DNA of 23,406 nucleotides. Source: CAZFCK01 sp964517355. Lineage in GTDB: Bacteria > Desulfobacterota > Desulfovibrionia > Desulfovibrionales > Desulfovibrionaceae. A program made the translations under genes and the position numbers. Under the pieces are notes generated by a model. The model did not search any database. It saw only the letters and a list, made by a program, of their open reading frames with translations, and was not told the origin of the DNA. The stretch lies in assembly GCA_964517355.1 (NCBI GenBank), contig CAZFCK010000050.1, forward strand, positions 1 to 23,406. Direction: 5' to 3'. This document shows positions 7,188-15,254 of the stretch, one piece after another (positions within the stretch are counted from its first letter, which is position 1; each line of letters starts with the position of its first letter).

Positions 7188-8312
7188 TCACGCCGGTATT
7201 TTTCGAAATTCCTTTTCGAAAGTTTTATAGTGATCGAACTGAACTTTTCCGTTCACAAGATCTTTCAAGAGCCTGATCTCGGCTTCCAAATAGTAGTCGC
7301 CAAGAATTTTATCCCACTCTTTATTAAAGCTGGACCACATGCCCGGTGCATGAGAAAATTCACAAAATACTAAGCCTTCATCAGATAAGAGGAAGTCGAT
7401 TCGCATATAAGGCGATGGAATTTGCTTGCTTACATATTTAGCAACTTCAAAATGTTTTTCGGTAAGTCCCCCTTTATCGGTGATGGTGAGAGATTTATCC
7501 TTAAAACGAGGTTCATGATCACGTCCACAGATGGCAAGTTCCATATTTTCGCTGAAAAATTCATATTGTTGTTTGGGATAGCGTACTACTTCCTGTATCA
7601 ACCCGATACGTCCATAAAACATATAGAATTTGATATCACGAGCGGGAACCATCTTTTCCTTGTTCTCGCATATCAGTTCCTGAACGCACCAAACATCGCT
7701 TTTAAAAAAATGCTTCTTGAATCCTTCGTCGATCTCTTTCAGTATTTCGTCCCATCCGTTCAGCCAAGTGGATTTTTTTATACAAAAGGCTTTATTATCT
7801 TCAAATACAAGAAAAACCCCCTTGGAACCACTAGAATCACGCGGTTTAAGAACAACATTTTTGCATAGCTCACGCGGAATTTTTCTGTAATCTCCACAAT
7901 ACAATTCTTGTGGAACCCTGACGTCAATTATGTTTGCGAATAACTGATCTCTTTTTTTCGTCAACCCCAAATATCCACCAGGAATTGTTTGGAGTTGTTT
8001 CTTTCTACGTTGTCCAAGCATGCTGATCAGAAAAGAGGATGCATGTTCTAGTTCATTTAAATTTCCCCGCGCAATTCTAACAACATCAAGGGCACTTAGT
8101 TCTTTATCGTAAAGTTCGCCAAGGGATTTCATGTACAAATCTTGATTAACCCTGTCCTTCCTAAGGGTATCTACGAACTTTCGATAATTTTTTAGGGCAA
8201 GGTCACGTTTATTTGTCAAATAATCAAGCTTAAACTCTAGTAAACCTCTTTGATCGTTTGATTTTTTGAAGGAACGAATTGTGGATAACAATTTGCTGAA
8301 CCCTTGTGTCAT
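7188..8312 (-). CDS. ATP-grasp protein, TupA-like
   Basis: A 374-residue protein with a helical, lysine-rich N-terminal third (about 1-110) and an ATP-grasp domain. Seen: VVLKPRDSSGSKGVFLVF (153-170), the nucleotide-binding lysine strand and small loop; VQELIC (210-215); and MRIDFLLSDEGLVFCEFS (303-320), with Asp306 and Glu318 as likely metal ligands, then APGMW. The layout resembles TupA-like ATP-grasp proteins of cell-surface polymer synthesis, which ligate amino acids or modify glycans; the substrate is unknown. It is clearly more AT-rich than its neighbours, rich in Lys, Phe and Ile and in AAA/TTT codons, and flanked by AT-rich gaps, which suggests horizontal gain. The ribosome-binding site is weak (TGGGG). 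It stands alone, convergent with the upstream glycosyltransferase. Confidence 0.75.
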   Translation of the reverse strand: MTQGFSKLLSTIRSFKKSNDQRGLLEFKLDYLTNKRDLALKNYRKFVDTLRKDRVNQDLYMKSLGELYDKELSALDVVRIARGNLNELEHASSFLISMLGQRRKKQLQTIPGGYLGLTKKRDQLFANIIDVRVPQELYCGDYRKIPRELCKNVVLKPRDSSGSKGVFLVFEDNKAFCIKKSTWLNGWDEILKEIDEGFKKHFFKSDVWCVQELICENKEKMVPARDIKFYMFYGRIGLIQEVVRYPKQQYEFFSENMELAICGRDHEPRFKDKSLTITDKGGLTEKHFEVAKYVSKQIPSPYMRIDFLLSDEGLVFCEFSHAPGMWSSFNKEWDKILGDYYLEAEIRLLKDLVNGKVQFDHYKTFEKEFRKIPA

Positions 8313-8676
8313 AAATAAACCCCATTTACTTCCCGATTATGAGGGCTACAACCGAAAGCCAAATTAAAAAAATATCCGCTTTCGCCCTGGCAACATTTTA
8401 TCTAGCTGATACACAATACCTTCCGGCAACACAAATTGGTAGTCCTACAGAAAGTTGTCTCTCGCAAATTGAGTATATTTTTAAAATTTAACAATAAAGT
8501 ACATAACCTAGACCCTTTTAAAGGTCAAGTTGTTTGGAGACACCCCTCCCCTTTACTACCATAGATGAATAAAGAAAAAAATGAAGCGTGGTGATATTCT
8601 CGTAGGCCTTGTTTCAAGGCGAAAATGCGCTAGCCCGAAAGCCGTATTATAAAGTTTAACGCTCTGAAATATCGCA
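8313..8676. other. AT-rich intergenic region upstream of the ATP-grasp gene
   Basis: Probably holds the ATP-grasp promoter on the minus strand, but no clear -35/-10 pair stands out. A CGAAAGC/GCTTTCG inverted repeat surrounds an A/T-rich core near 8360-8386. The part nearest the glycosyltransferase gene carries an R1 fragment (8606-8632). The low GC is continuous with the ATP-grasp gene, so the foreign segment probably extends from about 7100 to 8600. Confidence 0.5.
8606..8632 (-). repeat. R1 fragment, reverse orientation
   Basis: The minus strand reads TAGCGCATTTTCGCC then TTGAAACAAGGC, identical to the first 27 nt of the unit at the window's right end (23357-23383), after which similarity stops. 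It includes the GCCTT/AAGGC hairpin. It lies 44 nt beyond the stop of the GT-C gene, in the same orientation as that gene. Confidence 0.8.
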
Positions 8677-10605
8677 TTATTCAAAGGAAAAGGACGACCA
8701 GAACGCCGGAATCGCATCCTTTGCCGGCGTTTTCCGTTCCGTGCGCAGCAGCAGACGCCCCCGCGCTCCTGGCGGCAGAGGAATATCAATGCGCTGCACC
8801 TCTTGGCTTTGGGCGGTGCCAGCCTTAATGTATCGCTTTAACAATTCGCGTCGCGAGCCTGCCTGAGATTCAAGCAGGACCCTGAAAACAGCGACCTCCC
8901 CCTTCCATTGGGGGTGCACACCGAAGGCCGCGTGAAAACGGCGCGCATCGCCTGGCAGGGGCAAGGCGACCTCGGCCGGAGAGCGCATCACCAGACGCAG
9001 TTCCCCTTCATGTTCCACCGCAAATAAGGGGCGTTCCGCATGTTCCGCTCCAACCTGAACGCCGAAGAGACGTTGCAACGCCCCCGCAATATCTTGTGCG
9101 GGCAGATACAGGCCCGGGAAAAACGCCTGGGGGCGCAATCCCAAGGCGCGTATCACCGCATCTCGGGGGCGCTCCATATACACGGCGCCGATGTTGCGCA
9201 CCCCGATATTGTTGAGCGCCGCACGCATACGCGGATGGTTGAGAGGCATGTTCTCCCGATTCATGAGGGCCCTGCGTTGCGCGTAATAGGGCAGGTAACT
9301 GCTCCAATCCTGATCATAGAGCATCAGGACCTTATTCTTATCCACACTTTTGCGTACGACCTCGCATACGGCGGGCACATTGGCCGGCGTTGCGATAAAG
9401 CGCCCGTAGCCCTGGCAGTACGTCCAGGCCTGCATTACCGGCACAGCCGCCGCAAGAGCGCATGCGGCCAAGCCCGCAAGCCGCCCCCGGCTTGCCATGA
9501 CAGCGCCCAGAGCCACGGCCAGGGCCATGATCAGATAGACCTGCACCGCATAGTGATAATAATCGTGCATGTAAAACAGGTTCGCGAAGACCAGAGGTCC
9601 GCCCAGCGCCCCGGCCAGCAAGGCGCATATGGCGCGCAGCGTCCAGCCTTTCGCTAAGACTCCCACCAAAAGCAACAGAGCCGCCCATGAAGTGCCCAGT
9701 GAATGCCCCGTCATCTCCCACATGAAGCGCCAAAAATCCGCATCCCAGCGCAAAGACGGGGGACCGAAATTCCATTGCCTGAGATTGTCGCTCAGTAAAA
9801 AATCCGCCAGGGGATTGCGCGCCTTGAGCGCATCAGCGTACGCCACCCAGGCCCAGGCCACGGCAAGGGGCGCAAGGACAAGCAATACCACAAGCAGAAC
9901 ACGCGGCCGCTCCCGTTTGCCGCCGCGTATTGCTTCGGGCAGCGCAGTGAGCCAGAATACCCCCAGGGGCACGCAGGCGGCGCAGAACGTCGTTACTTTG
10001 ACCAGACCCGCCGCCACGCCGCACACGAGTCCCACGGCCAACGCACCCCACGGTAACGTCGGGGCGCGCAGCAACCGCACCCCGCACGCGAGGAACCACA
10101 ACCCGGCGCAGAGCGCCGTGCTTTCGATCATCACGGTGCGCGACCAATAAAGGTACAACGGGCTGACCAGCAGCATGGAGCAGGCCACGAGGCGCGCCTC
10201 ACGCGGCGCCGCGCATTCCTTGAGCAGCAGCCAGACAGCGGGGAGACACAGATAGAAAAACAAAAGCGACAACATCCGGCCTGCGACAACGAGATCCAGT
10301 TTCAGGGCGGCAGAGACTCCGGCAGTCAGCCACTGGTACACGGGGAACTCCATGGGGATGGACCATGGCTTGCCCAGGACGGGCGTTTCATAGGCCACAC
10401 GGGGGCCGTCCTGGAGCGTATAAAAGGCGGTTATGGCGGTTTGGGCTTTGCGAAAAGAATGGTGAGCGTCAATGGGCGCCTGAAACTGTTGCGCCACGGC
10501 GAACAGGTGCCAGCACGCGCTGGCGGCGAGCAGCAGCCACAGCATCAGGCGCGGGATATCCGCCCCCTTTATGATTCTGCGGGATGAAAGACCTGAAGGC
10601 TCCAT
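8677..10605 (-). CDS. GT-C membrane glycosyltransferase (GT39/ArnT-like)
   Basis: A 642-residue integral membrane protein with about ten to twelve hydrophobic segments up to about residue 430 and a soluble, probably periplasmic, C-terminal domain. After the first membrane segment comes QFQAPIDAHHSFRKAQTA (Asp46), the position of the catalytic acidic residue in GT-C enzymes of the PMT/ArnT superfamily. VMIESTALCAGLWFLA is a typical later helix. Such enzymes use a polyprenyl-phosphate sugar to glycosylate lipid A, other lipids or proteins on the periplasmic face. Donor and acceptor are unknown. The ATG at 10605 lies one nucleotide after the PAP2 stop codon, so the two genes are almost certainly co-translated; the 57-codon longer frame overlaps PAP2 and is rejected. 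The GT2 gene at 14374 could supply its donor. Confidence 0.8.
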   Translation of the reverse strand: MEPSGLSSRRIIKGADIPRLMLWLLLAASACWHLFAVAQQFQAPIDAHHSFRKAQTAITAFYTLQDGPRVAYETPVLGKPWSIPMEFPVYQWLTAGVSAALKLDLVVAGRMLSLLFFYLCLPAVWLLLKECAAPREARLVACSMLLVSPLYLYWSRTVMIESTALCAGLWFLACGVRLLRAPTLPWGALAVGLVCGVAAGLVKVTTFCAACVPLGVFWLTALPEAIRGGKRERPRVLLVVLLVLAPLAVAWAWVAYADALKARNPLADFLLSDNLRQWNFGPPSLRWDADFWRFMWEMTGHSLGTSWAALLLLVGVLAKGWTLRAICALLAGALGGPLVFANLFYMHDYYHYAVQVYLIMALAVALGAVMASRGRLAGLAACALAAAVPVMQAWTYCQGYGRFIATPANVPAVCEVVRKSVDKNKVLMLYDQDWSSYLPYYAQRRALMNRENMPLNHPRMRAALNNIGVRNIGAVYMERPRDAVIRALGLRPQAFFPGLYLPAQDIAGALQRLFGVQVGAEHAERPLFAVEHEGELRLVMRSPAEVALPLPGDARRFHAAFGVHPQWKGEVAVFRVLLESQAGSRRELLKRYIKAGTAQSQEVQRIDIPLPPGARGRLLLRTERKTPAKDAIPAFWSSFSFE

Positions 10606-10606
10606 G

Positions 10607-11230
10607 CTAGCGCCGTTTCGTGATTCCGTTGCGGGCGAAGGGCGGAAGAACGTATCTCTCGTACAACGGCGGCGCCGCAAGCAACACCGCCCCCGCCACG
10701 ACAAGACCCAGCAGCCACCCGGCCAGCACGTCCGTGGGATAATGCTTGGCGAGATACAGCCGGGAGTACCCCACAATCAGGGGCATGAGGAAAATCCAGC
10801 GTCTGACGCGGGGCACGCAAAAGGCCAGGGCCAGGGCGGCGGCCATGCTGTTGGCGGCGTGCCCCGAAGGGTATGAGGAGCCGGAGGTTTTTGTCTGTAT
10901 GAAATCCGCCGGCCGTTGCCGCCAATGCCCGTCCTCCCGGTACCAGGCCTGCGCCTGAGCGTTCAAGGGGCGCACGCGCCCCACGGCGTCCTTGACCAGA
11001 CCCGTGGCCAGATCGGTGAGGCCGGTACATAAGACAAGCAATACGGCCAGACACGCGGCCCGGCGCAGTCCAAGCCTGCGCCAGGCGTAGAAAACGATGA
11101 GCGCGCTCATGCCCCACAATAAGGGGCTGAAGGAGACGGCCGGCATGAGCCGATCCAGGACGCCGCAGCGCCACTGTTGATTGATCAGTGTGAACAACCA
11201 GGCGTCCCAGGCCTGGAGCTGAAAAGGCAT
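10607..11230 (-). CDS. PAP2-superfamily membrane phosphatase
   Basis: A 207-residue membrane phosphatase. All three PAP2 signatures are intact: KDAVGRVRP (Lys80 to Arg87-Pro88), PSGH (121-124), and SRLYLAKHYPTD with Ser156-Arg157, His163 and Asp167. Five or six membrane helices surround them. Family members remove phosphate from undecaprenyl pyrophosphate, phosphatidylglycerol phosphate or lipid A. Its tight link to the GT-C gene (1-nt gap) suggests a role in lipid-carrier recycling or lipid A trimming; that is inference. GGAG about 8 nt upstream supports the start. The gap back to polA (261 nt) is filled mostly by a palindrome and an R3 repeat, so it may have its own promoter within or after the repeat. 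Confidence 0.88.
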   Translation of the reverse strand: MPFQLQAWDAWLFTLINQQWRCGVLDRLMPAVSFSPLLWGMSALIVFYAWRRLGLRRAACLAVLLVLCTGLTDLATGLVKDAVGRVRPLNAQAQAWYREDGHWRQRPADFIQTKTSGSSYPSGHAANSMAAALALAFCVPRVRRWIFLMPLIVGYSRLYLAKHYPTDVLAGWLLGLVVAGAVLLAAPPLYERYVLPPFARNGITKRR

Positions 11231-11310
11231 ATCGGCTCTCCATCGCGTTTCTTGGAGCGTTCACGCGGTCAAATAATCATGCCTGCGGAGGCGCTCCAAC
11301 TCTATTGGGA

Positions 11311-11456
11311 ATTATCACTCGACATTCTGAGTGGAATGCATACTGTAACATACTGCGTTTGTTGAAAAAAAGAATTAAATGTTCTTTTACGGCGTCCAGG
11401 GGCCTCCCCTGGTCGTCGTGCGGGCGCGAAAGCCCGCGACTTTATTCTTTCTTCTT
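11311..11456 (-). repeat. R3 composite repeat, copy C
   Basis: On the minus strand: AAAAGAAGAAAG, GTCGCGGGC/GCCCGCACGAC, CCAGGGGAGGCCCCTGG, ACGCCGTAAAAG, an AT-rich run, then ATGTTACAGTATGCATTCC and GTCGAGTG. It matches copies A and B over the whole length but lacks their ACGACTTTCGG lead, being joined directly to the 39-bp palindrome. It lies between the polA stop and the PAP2 start. Confidence 0.85.
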
Positions 11457-11495
11457 TTAGAGCATCTCACGCTTTTCAAGCGTGAGATGCTCTAA
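11457..11495. repeat. Perfect 39-bp palindrome overlapping the polA stop codon
   Basis: Arms TTAGAGCATCTCACGCTT (11457-11474) and AAGCGTGAGATGCTCTAA (11478-11495) are exactly complementary around TTC. The outermost bases on the minus strand, TTAGAG, provide the TAG that ends polA (11494-11492). It is the tail hairpin of R1 in its most symmetrical form. No T-run follows in the polA direction, so it is not a standard intrinsic terminator. Confidence 0.9.
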
Positions 11496-14083
11496 TGCGC
11501 CTCGTCCCAGGTGTCGCCGTGCCCCCAATCCACTTTCAGGGGCACATGGAACGTTTTTTTGTCAACGACATCGGCCATGATCCGCGCGAGGTGCTGCCCC
11601 GCCTTCCGGGCCTGGCTCGCGGGCGTTTCAAGCACCAGTTCGTCATGCACCTGCAGAATGACGCGGGCTTCCATGCCGCGCAGGGCGTCGTCGTTGTCGG
11701 CCTTGATCATGGCCGCCTTGATGATGTCCGCCGCGCTGCCCTGAATCACAGTATTCACGGCCTGTCGCCTGGCCTGGGACTGGAGCATGTTGTTGCGGGA
11801 CGTGATGTCCGGAAGATAGCGGCGGCGCCCCGCCAGGGTGGTCACGTAGCCTTGTTCCTTGCAGGTTTCCTCCACGGATTCGTAGAATTGCTTGAGCGCG
11901 TGCAGCCTGTGGAAATAGCGTTCGATAAAGGCCTTGGCCTCATTGAGGGTAATGCCCAGATCACGCGCCAGCTTCTGCGGCCCCATGCCGTAGATCAGGC
12001 CGAAGTTGATGGTTTTGGCGTTGCGTCGCTCGTCGGGCGTGACATGGTCAGGCGTTTTGTCGAAGAGCAGGCTTGCGGTGCGGCTGTGGATATCCTCGTC
12101 CTTGGCGAAGGCCTCCAACAGGGTCTGGTCCTGCGAGAAATGGGCGAGCACGCGCAGTTCGATTTGCGAATAGTCGGCGGCGACGAGCGAACAACCCCGC
12201 ATGGCCCTGAAGCATCCGCGCATACGCCGCCCCATGGTGCCGCGAATGGGAATGTTCTGCAGATTCGGATTGCTGGAGGACAAGCGCCCCGTGGCGGTGG
12301 CGAGCTGGTTGAACGTGGTGTGCAGCCGGTTGCGGGCGTCAACGAGTTTCGGCAGAGGTTCCAGATAGGTGGAGCGCATTTTCTCCAGCTTTCTGAACTC
12401 CATGATTTTGTCGATGACGGGATGCTGTCCTTGCAGTTTTTCCAAGGCCGCCTGGGAGGTGGAGGAACTGCCCCCGGGAGTTTTTCCGGCAGGCTTGAGG
12501 TGCAGTGTGTCGAAAAGGAGTTGCCCGAGCTGCTGGCTGGAGCGGATGTTGAACGTCCCTCCGGCGACGGCGTAGATTTCCTCGCTCAGGCCCGCGATTT
12601 CTTTTTGCACCTCGTTCAGGAAACTGGCGAAGGCCTCCAGGTCGATGCCGATGCCCGCTTCTTCCATGTGCGCAAGCACGGGTATCAAGGGGATTTCCAG
12701 CTCGTGCATGAGGTTGTCCAACGTGGCGGATTCGATGCGCGCACGCAGGTCCCGGCCGATGGCCAGGGCCATGAGCGCGGGATTTTGCGGATGGACGTTC
12801 ACGTTATCCTGATAGCGGTCCTGGAGCTTGGGAAAACCGTAATCCCGGTCTTCAGGATTCAGCAGATACGCCGCCACGCCGAGATCGAACCAGGCCTTTA
12901 AAGGGATGGCGTTCCATCCGTCATTGCTTTTTAAAAGAAATTTGACGTCCGGCGTATACACTGTTGTGGCTGCGGCAAGAATGGCAGGGAGGGATTCCGC
13001 CTCCATACAGAGGAATTCCCGCTCACGCACGCCCAGGACGCAGCCCATGCGCGCCTGAATGAGCCCCACATCCTGATCCTGCACCAATGCGCGCAGTTCA
13101 TTGGCGGGGGGGGCGATTTCGGTCCGTACCGGATCGTTTCCCTGTTGCGCCGGGGGTTCCATTTCCTGTTGCGGTTGAGAATCGGCGATCTGCGGCAGAT
13201 CGCGCAGCAGGGAGCGGAATTCGAACTCCTGGAAAAAAGCGGTCAGGGCCGTGGCGTCCAGGCTGGCGCGGGCCAGGTCGTCCCGGGAGATGTCGCGCCC
13301 CTCTTCGGTGCGCAACGCCGTGAGCGTGCGGTAAAGGGGCAATTGTTCAAGTACTGGTTTAATTTTTTTCAGTTCGGCGGGCGTCAACTTTTCCGGATGC
13401 GCGCACAACTCATCCAGCGTCGCGTAGCGTTGGAAAATTTTTTCTGCGCCTTTGGGACCTATGCCGGGCACGCCCGGGATGTTGTCGCTGGAATCGCCGA
13501 TAATGGCCTGGAAATCCGGCCATTGCTTCGGTTCAAGCCCCGTGTCGCGGCGAAAACTTTCCAGGGTGTCGAGTTTGTCGTTTTTCGCCATGGGGTCCCA
13601 GAGCACGACGTTTTCATCCAGACATTGCTTGAGATCCTTATCCGCCCCCACAATGACGACGGGGCGCTCCTTTTTCAGACGCATGGCCAGGCTGGCGATA
13701 AGGTCATCAGCTTCCACACCGTCGGAAACGCGCACCTTGAAGCCCAACAACTCCACTGCACGGCCGATGGGCTCGAGCTGGGTGATCAGATGCTCGGGAG
13801 TGGCCGTGCGCTGGGCCTTATAGGGGGCGTAAAGCTCATGGCGGAACGTGGGACCGCGGCCATCGAGAAAAAAGCCCAGGTACTTTGGATTTTCTTCACG
13901 TAATAGTTTAAGAAGCAGACGCAGCACAATGAAGAGGGCGTTTGTGGGGAACCCGTCGGAACGCTTGAGATCCGGGTAGGCGTAAAACGCGCGGTACACG
14001 TAAGCGCTGCCGTCCACAAGATATATCGGGTCCTTTGCAAAACCGAGACGTTGCTTCAAGGGTAGTGATTGCGGTTGGGACAT
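11492..14083 (-). CDS. polA: DNA polymerase I
   Basis: An 863-residue family A polymerase for Okazaki-fragment maturation and repair. The 5'-nuclease domain occupies about 1-290: YLVDGSAYVYRAF with Asp24, VEADDLIA, VGADKDLKQ, and the helix-hairpin-helix GDSSDNIPGVPGIGPKGAEK. The polymerase domain is complete: ATGRLSSSNPNLQNIP, motif A DYSQIELR (Asp637), O-helix RRNAKTINFGLIYG (686-699) and motif C VHDEL (Asp814). The middle region (about 320-440) sits where the 3'-5' proofreading domain should be but lacks the DxE and NxxxD catalytic patterns, so it is probably structural only. The C-terminus WDEAH resembles the E. coli end WDQAH, so the repeat-derived stop has not shortened it. A purine-rich AAGGTGGAG precedes the ATG. 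Confidence 0.96.
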   Translation of the reverse strand: MSQPQSLPLKQRLGFAKDPIYLVDGSAYVYRAFYAYPDLKRSDGFPTNALFIVLRLLLKLLREENPKYLGFFLDGRGPTFRHELYAPYKAQRTATPEHLITQLEPIGRAVELLGFKVRVSDGVEADDLIASLAMRLKKERPVVIVGADKDLKQCLDENVVLWDPMAKNDKLDTLESFRRDTGLEPKQWPDFQAIIGDSSDNIPGVPGIGPKGAEKIFQRYATLDELCAHPEKLTPAELKKIKPVLEQLPLYRTLTALRTEEGRDISRDDLARASLDATALTAFFQEFEFRSLLRDLPQIADSQPQQEMEPPAQQGNDPVRTEIAPPANELRALVQDQDVGLIQARMGCVLGVREREFLCMEAESLPAILAAATTVYTPDVKFLLKSNDGWNAIPLKAWFDLGVAAYLLNPEDRDYGFPKLQDRYQDNVNVHPQNPALMALAIGRDLRARIESATLDNLMHELEIPLIPVLAHMEEAGIGIDLEAFASFLNEVQKEIAGLSEEIYAVAGGTFNIRSSQQLGQLLFDTLHLKPAGKTPGGSSSTSQAALEKLQGQHPVIDKIMEFRKLEKMRSTYLEPLPKLVDARNRLHTTFNQLATATGRLSSSNPNLQNIPIRGTMGRRMRGCFRAMRGCSLVAADYSQIELRVLAHFSQDQTLLEAFAKDEDIHSRTASLLFDKTPDHVTPDERRNAKTINFGLIYGMGPQKLARDLGITLNEAKAFIERYFHRLHALKQFYESVEETCKEQGYVTTLAGRRRYLPDITSRNNMLQSQARRQAVNTVIQGSAADIIKAAMIKADNDDALRGMEARVILQVHDELVLETPASQARKAGQHLARIMADVVDKKTFHVPLKVDWGHGDTWDEAH

Positions 14084-14186
14084 ACTCCACCTTTTTGTTG
14101 CCTGTTTGTCATGAATTCCGGCCGAGCCCTGCTGCCCGCGCGCCGTACCTCGCGTTATGTTGGCTCTTCATACCGTTAGCCGCACG

Positions 14187-14236
14187 TTGCGGCAACCGCT
14201 GCGACGCGGCGAAGCGGGTTGGAGCGGTTGCCGCAA
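14187..14236. other. 14-bp perfect hairpin between divergent polA and GT2
   Basis: TTGCGGCAACCGCT (14187-14200) pairs perfectly with AGCGGTTGCCGCAA (14223-14236) around a 22-nt GC-rich loop; CACG/CGTG may extend it across a bulge. Because the flanking genes diverge, a terminator is not expected here, so it may be a leader structure, a small-RNA end or an old repeat. Confidence 0.7.
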
Positions 14237-14251
14237 GGCCGCAGCGTGAAA

Positions 14252-14311
14252 GGTCACCCGGATTATTGCGGATTATTGTGTTATCAGGTGATCCGGATTA
14301 TGGATTGTAAC
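14252..14311. repeat. Imperfect direct repeat upstream of GT2
   Basis: GGTCACCCGGATTAT (14252-14266) and GGTGATCCGGATTAT (14287-14301) are near-identical, and both are followed by GGATT-TTGT-like sequence. Repeat spacing is 35 nt. It lies in the probable promoter/leader region of the GT2 gene and could hold tandem regulator sites. Confidence 0.5.
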
Positions 14312-14373
14312 AGGTTGCCACCCGAACGCTCTTCCGGAAGCCGGATGCGACAATGTAAGGACGCGCCCCGACA

Positions 14374-15195
14374 ATGAGCATAGAAATACAGACGTTGGCC
14401 GAATGGGAAAAGGCGGGCATACCGGATATGCTTTCCATCGTCATTCCCGCGCACAATGAGGAGGGGCACATAGCGGCCACCCTGCGCGGCTTGGCGCGCG
14501 CCCTGGAAGACGCCGGCATTCGTTATGAGATTGTCGTGGTGAACGACAACAGCACGGACAAGACCGCATCCGTATTGGGCGAATTGCGCGCGGAAATGCC
14601 CCATCTGCGTTGTATCGAGAATCCGCCGCCCAACGGTTTCGGGTTTGCCGTGCGTTCGGGGCTGGCCAACTTCAAGGGCGAGGCCGTGGCCATTGTCATG
14701 GCGGACGGCTCCGACGATCCGCAGGATGTGGTGGCCTTTTATCAAACGCTGCGCGAGGGGTATGATTGCGTGTTCGGCAGCCGTTTTGGGAAAGGGGGCC
14801 AGGTGGTGGACTATCCCTTGCCCAAACTCGTGCTCAACAGGCTCGGCAACATGTTCATCAAACTGATGTTTTTCATTTCCTACAACGACGTGACCAACGC
14901 CTTCAAAATGTACCGGCGTCATGTCATCGCCGGCTTGCAGCCGTTGTTGTCCTACCATTTCAACCTGACCGTGGAATTGCCCCTGAAATCCATTGTGCGC
15001 GGTTACAGTTACCGTGTGCTCCCCAACAGGTGGTATAACCGCAAGGAAGGCATTTCCAAATTCCGTATCCGCGAAATGGGCTCGCGGTACCTGTTCGTGA
15101 TATTGTACTGTCTGTTGGAAAAATGGCTTTCTCACAATGATTTCAAGGATCAGAGCGCGTTGTACAAGGATCAGCTTCAGGTCTGGCACCGCTGA
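14374..15195 (+). CDS. GT2 glycosyltransferase, polyprenyl-phosphate sugar synthase type
   Basis: A 273-residue family 2 glycosyltransferase. Seen: LSIVIPAHNEEGHIAATL (20-37), VVVNDNSTDKT (Asp58), IVMADGSDDPQDV (Asp111), FGSRFGKGG (134-142), DVTNAFKMYRR and WYNRKEGISKF. This order matches dolichol-phosphate mannose synthase-like enzymes that load a sugar from a nucleotide onto a polyprenyl phosphate on the cytoplasmic face. No long C-terminal membrane pair is present, as in single-domain DPM synthases. It could provide the donor for the GT-C enzyme at 8677-10605; the sugar is unknown. AAGGA lies 11 nt before the start. The octapeptide-repeat gene follows after 59 nt and may be co-transcribed. 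Confidence 0.87.
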   Translation: MSIEIQTLAEWEKAGIPDMLSIVIPAHNEEGHIAATLRGLARALEDAGIRYEIVVVNDNSTDKTASVLGELRAEMPHLRCIENPPPNGFGFAVRSGLANFKGEAVAIVMADGSDDPQDVVAFYQTLREGYDCVFGSRFGKGGQVVDYPLPKLVLNRLGNMFIKLMFFISYNDVTNAFKMYRRHVIAGLQPLLSYHFNLTVELPLKSIVRGYSYRVLPNRWYNRKEGISKFRIREMGSRYLFVILYCLLEKWLSHNDFKDQSALYKDQLQVWHR

Positions 15196-15254
15196 GCCCC
15201 TTATTCTTGCCAAATGGCCCGTAACGACTTAATAGAATAAGAGGGAGTCTCTCA

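Noticed and set aside
10569..11264. 231-codon minus-strand frame overlapping PAP2
   Set aside because: Different frame from PAP2, whose three catalytic motifs are intact; this frame has none.
11457..11495. Intrinsic terminator for polA
   Set aside because: The stem is perfect, but it is followed in the polA direction by an A/G-rich sequence, not a T-run, and it overlaps the stop codon. Treated as a repeat.
11495..12901. 468-codon plus-strand open frame
   Set aside because: Antisense to polA, with no family resemblance; an artefact of high GC.
14284..15213. 309-codon minus-strand frame
   Set aside because: Antisense to the GT2 gene, which has full family motifs.
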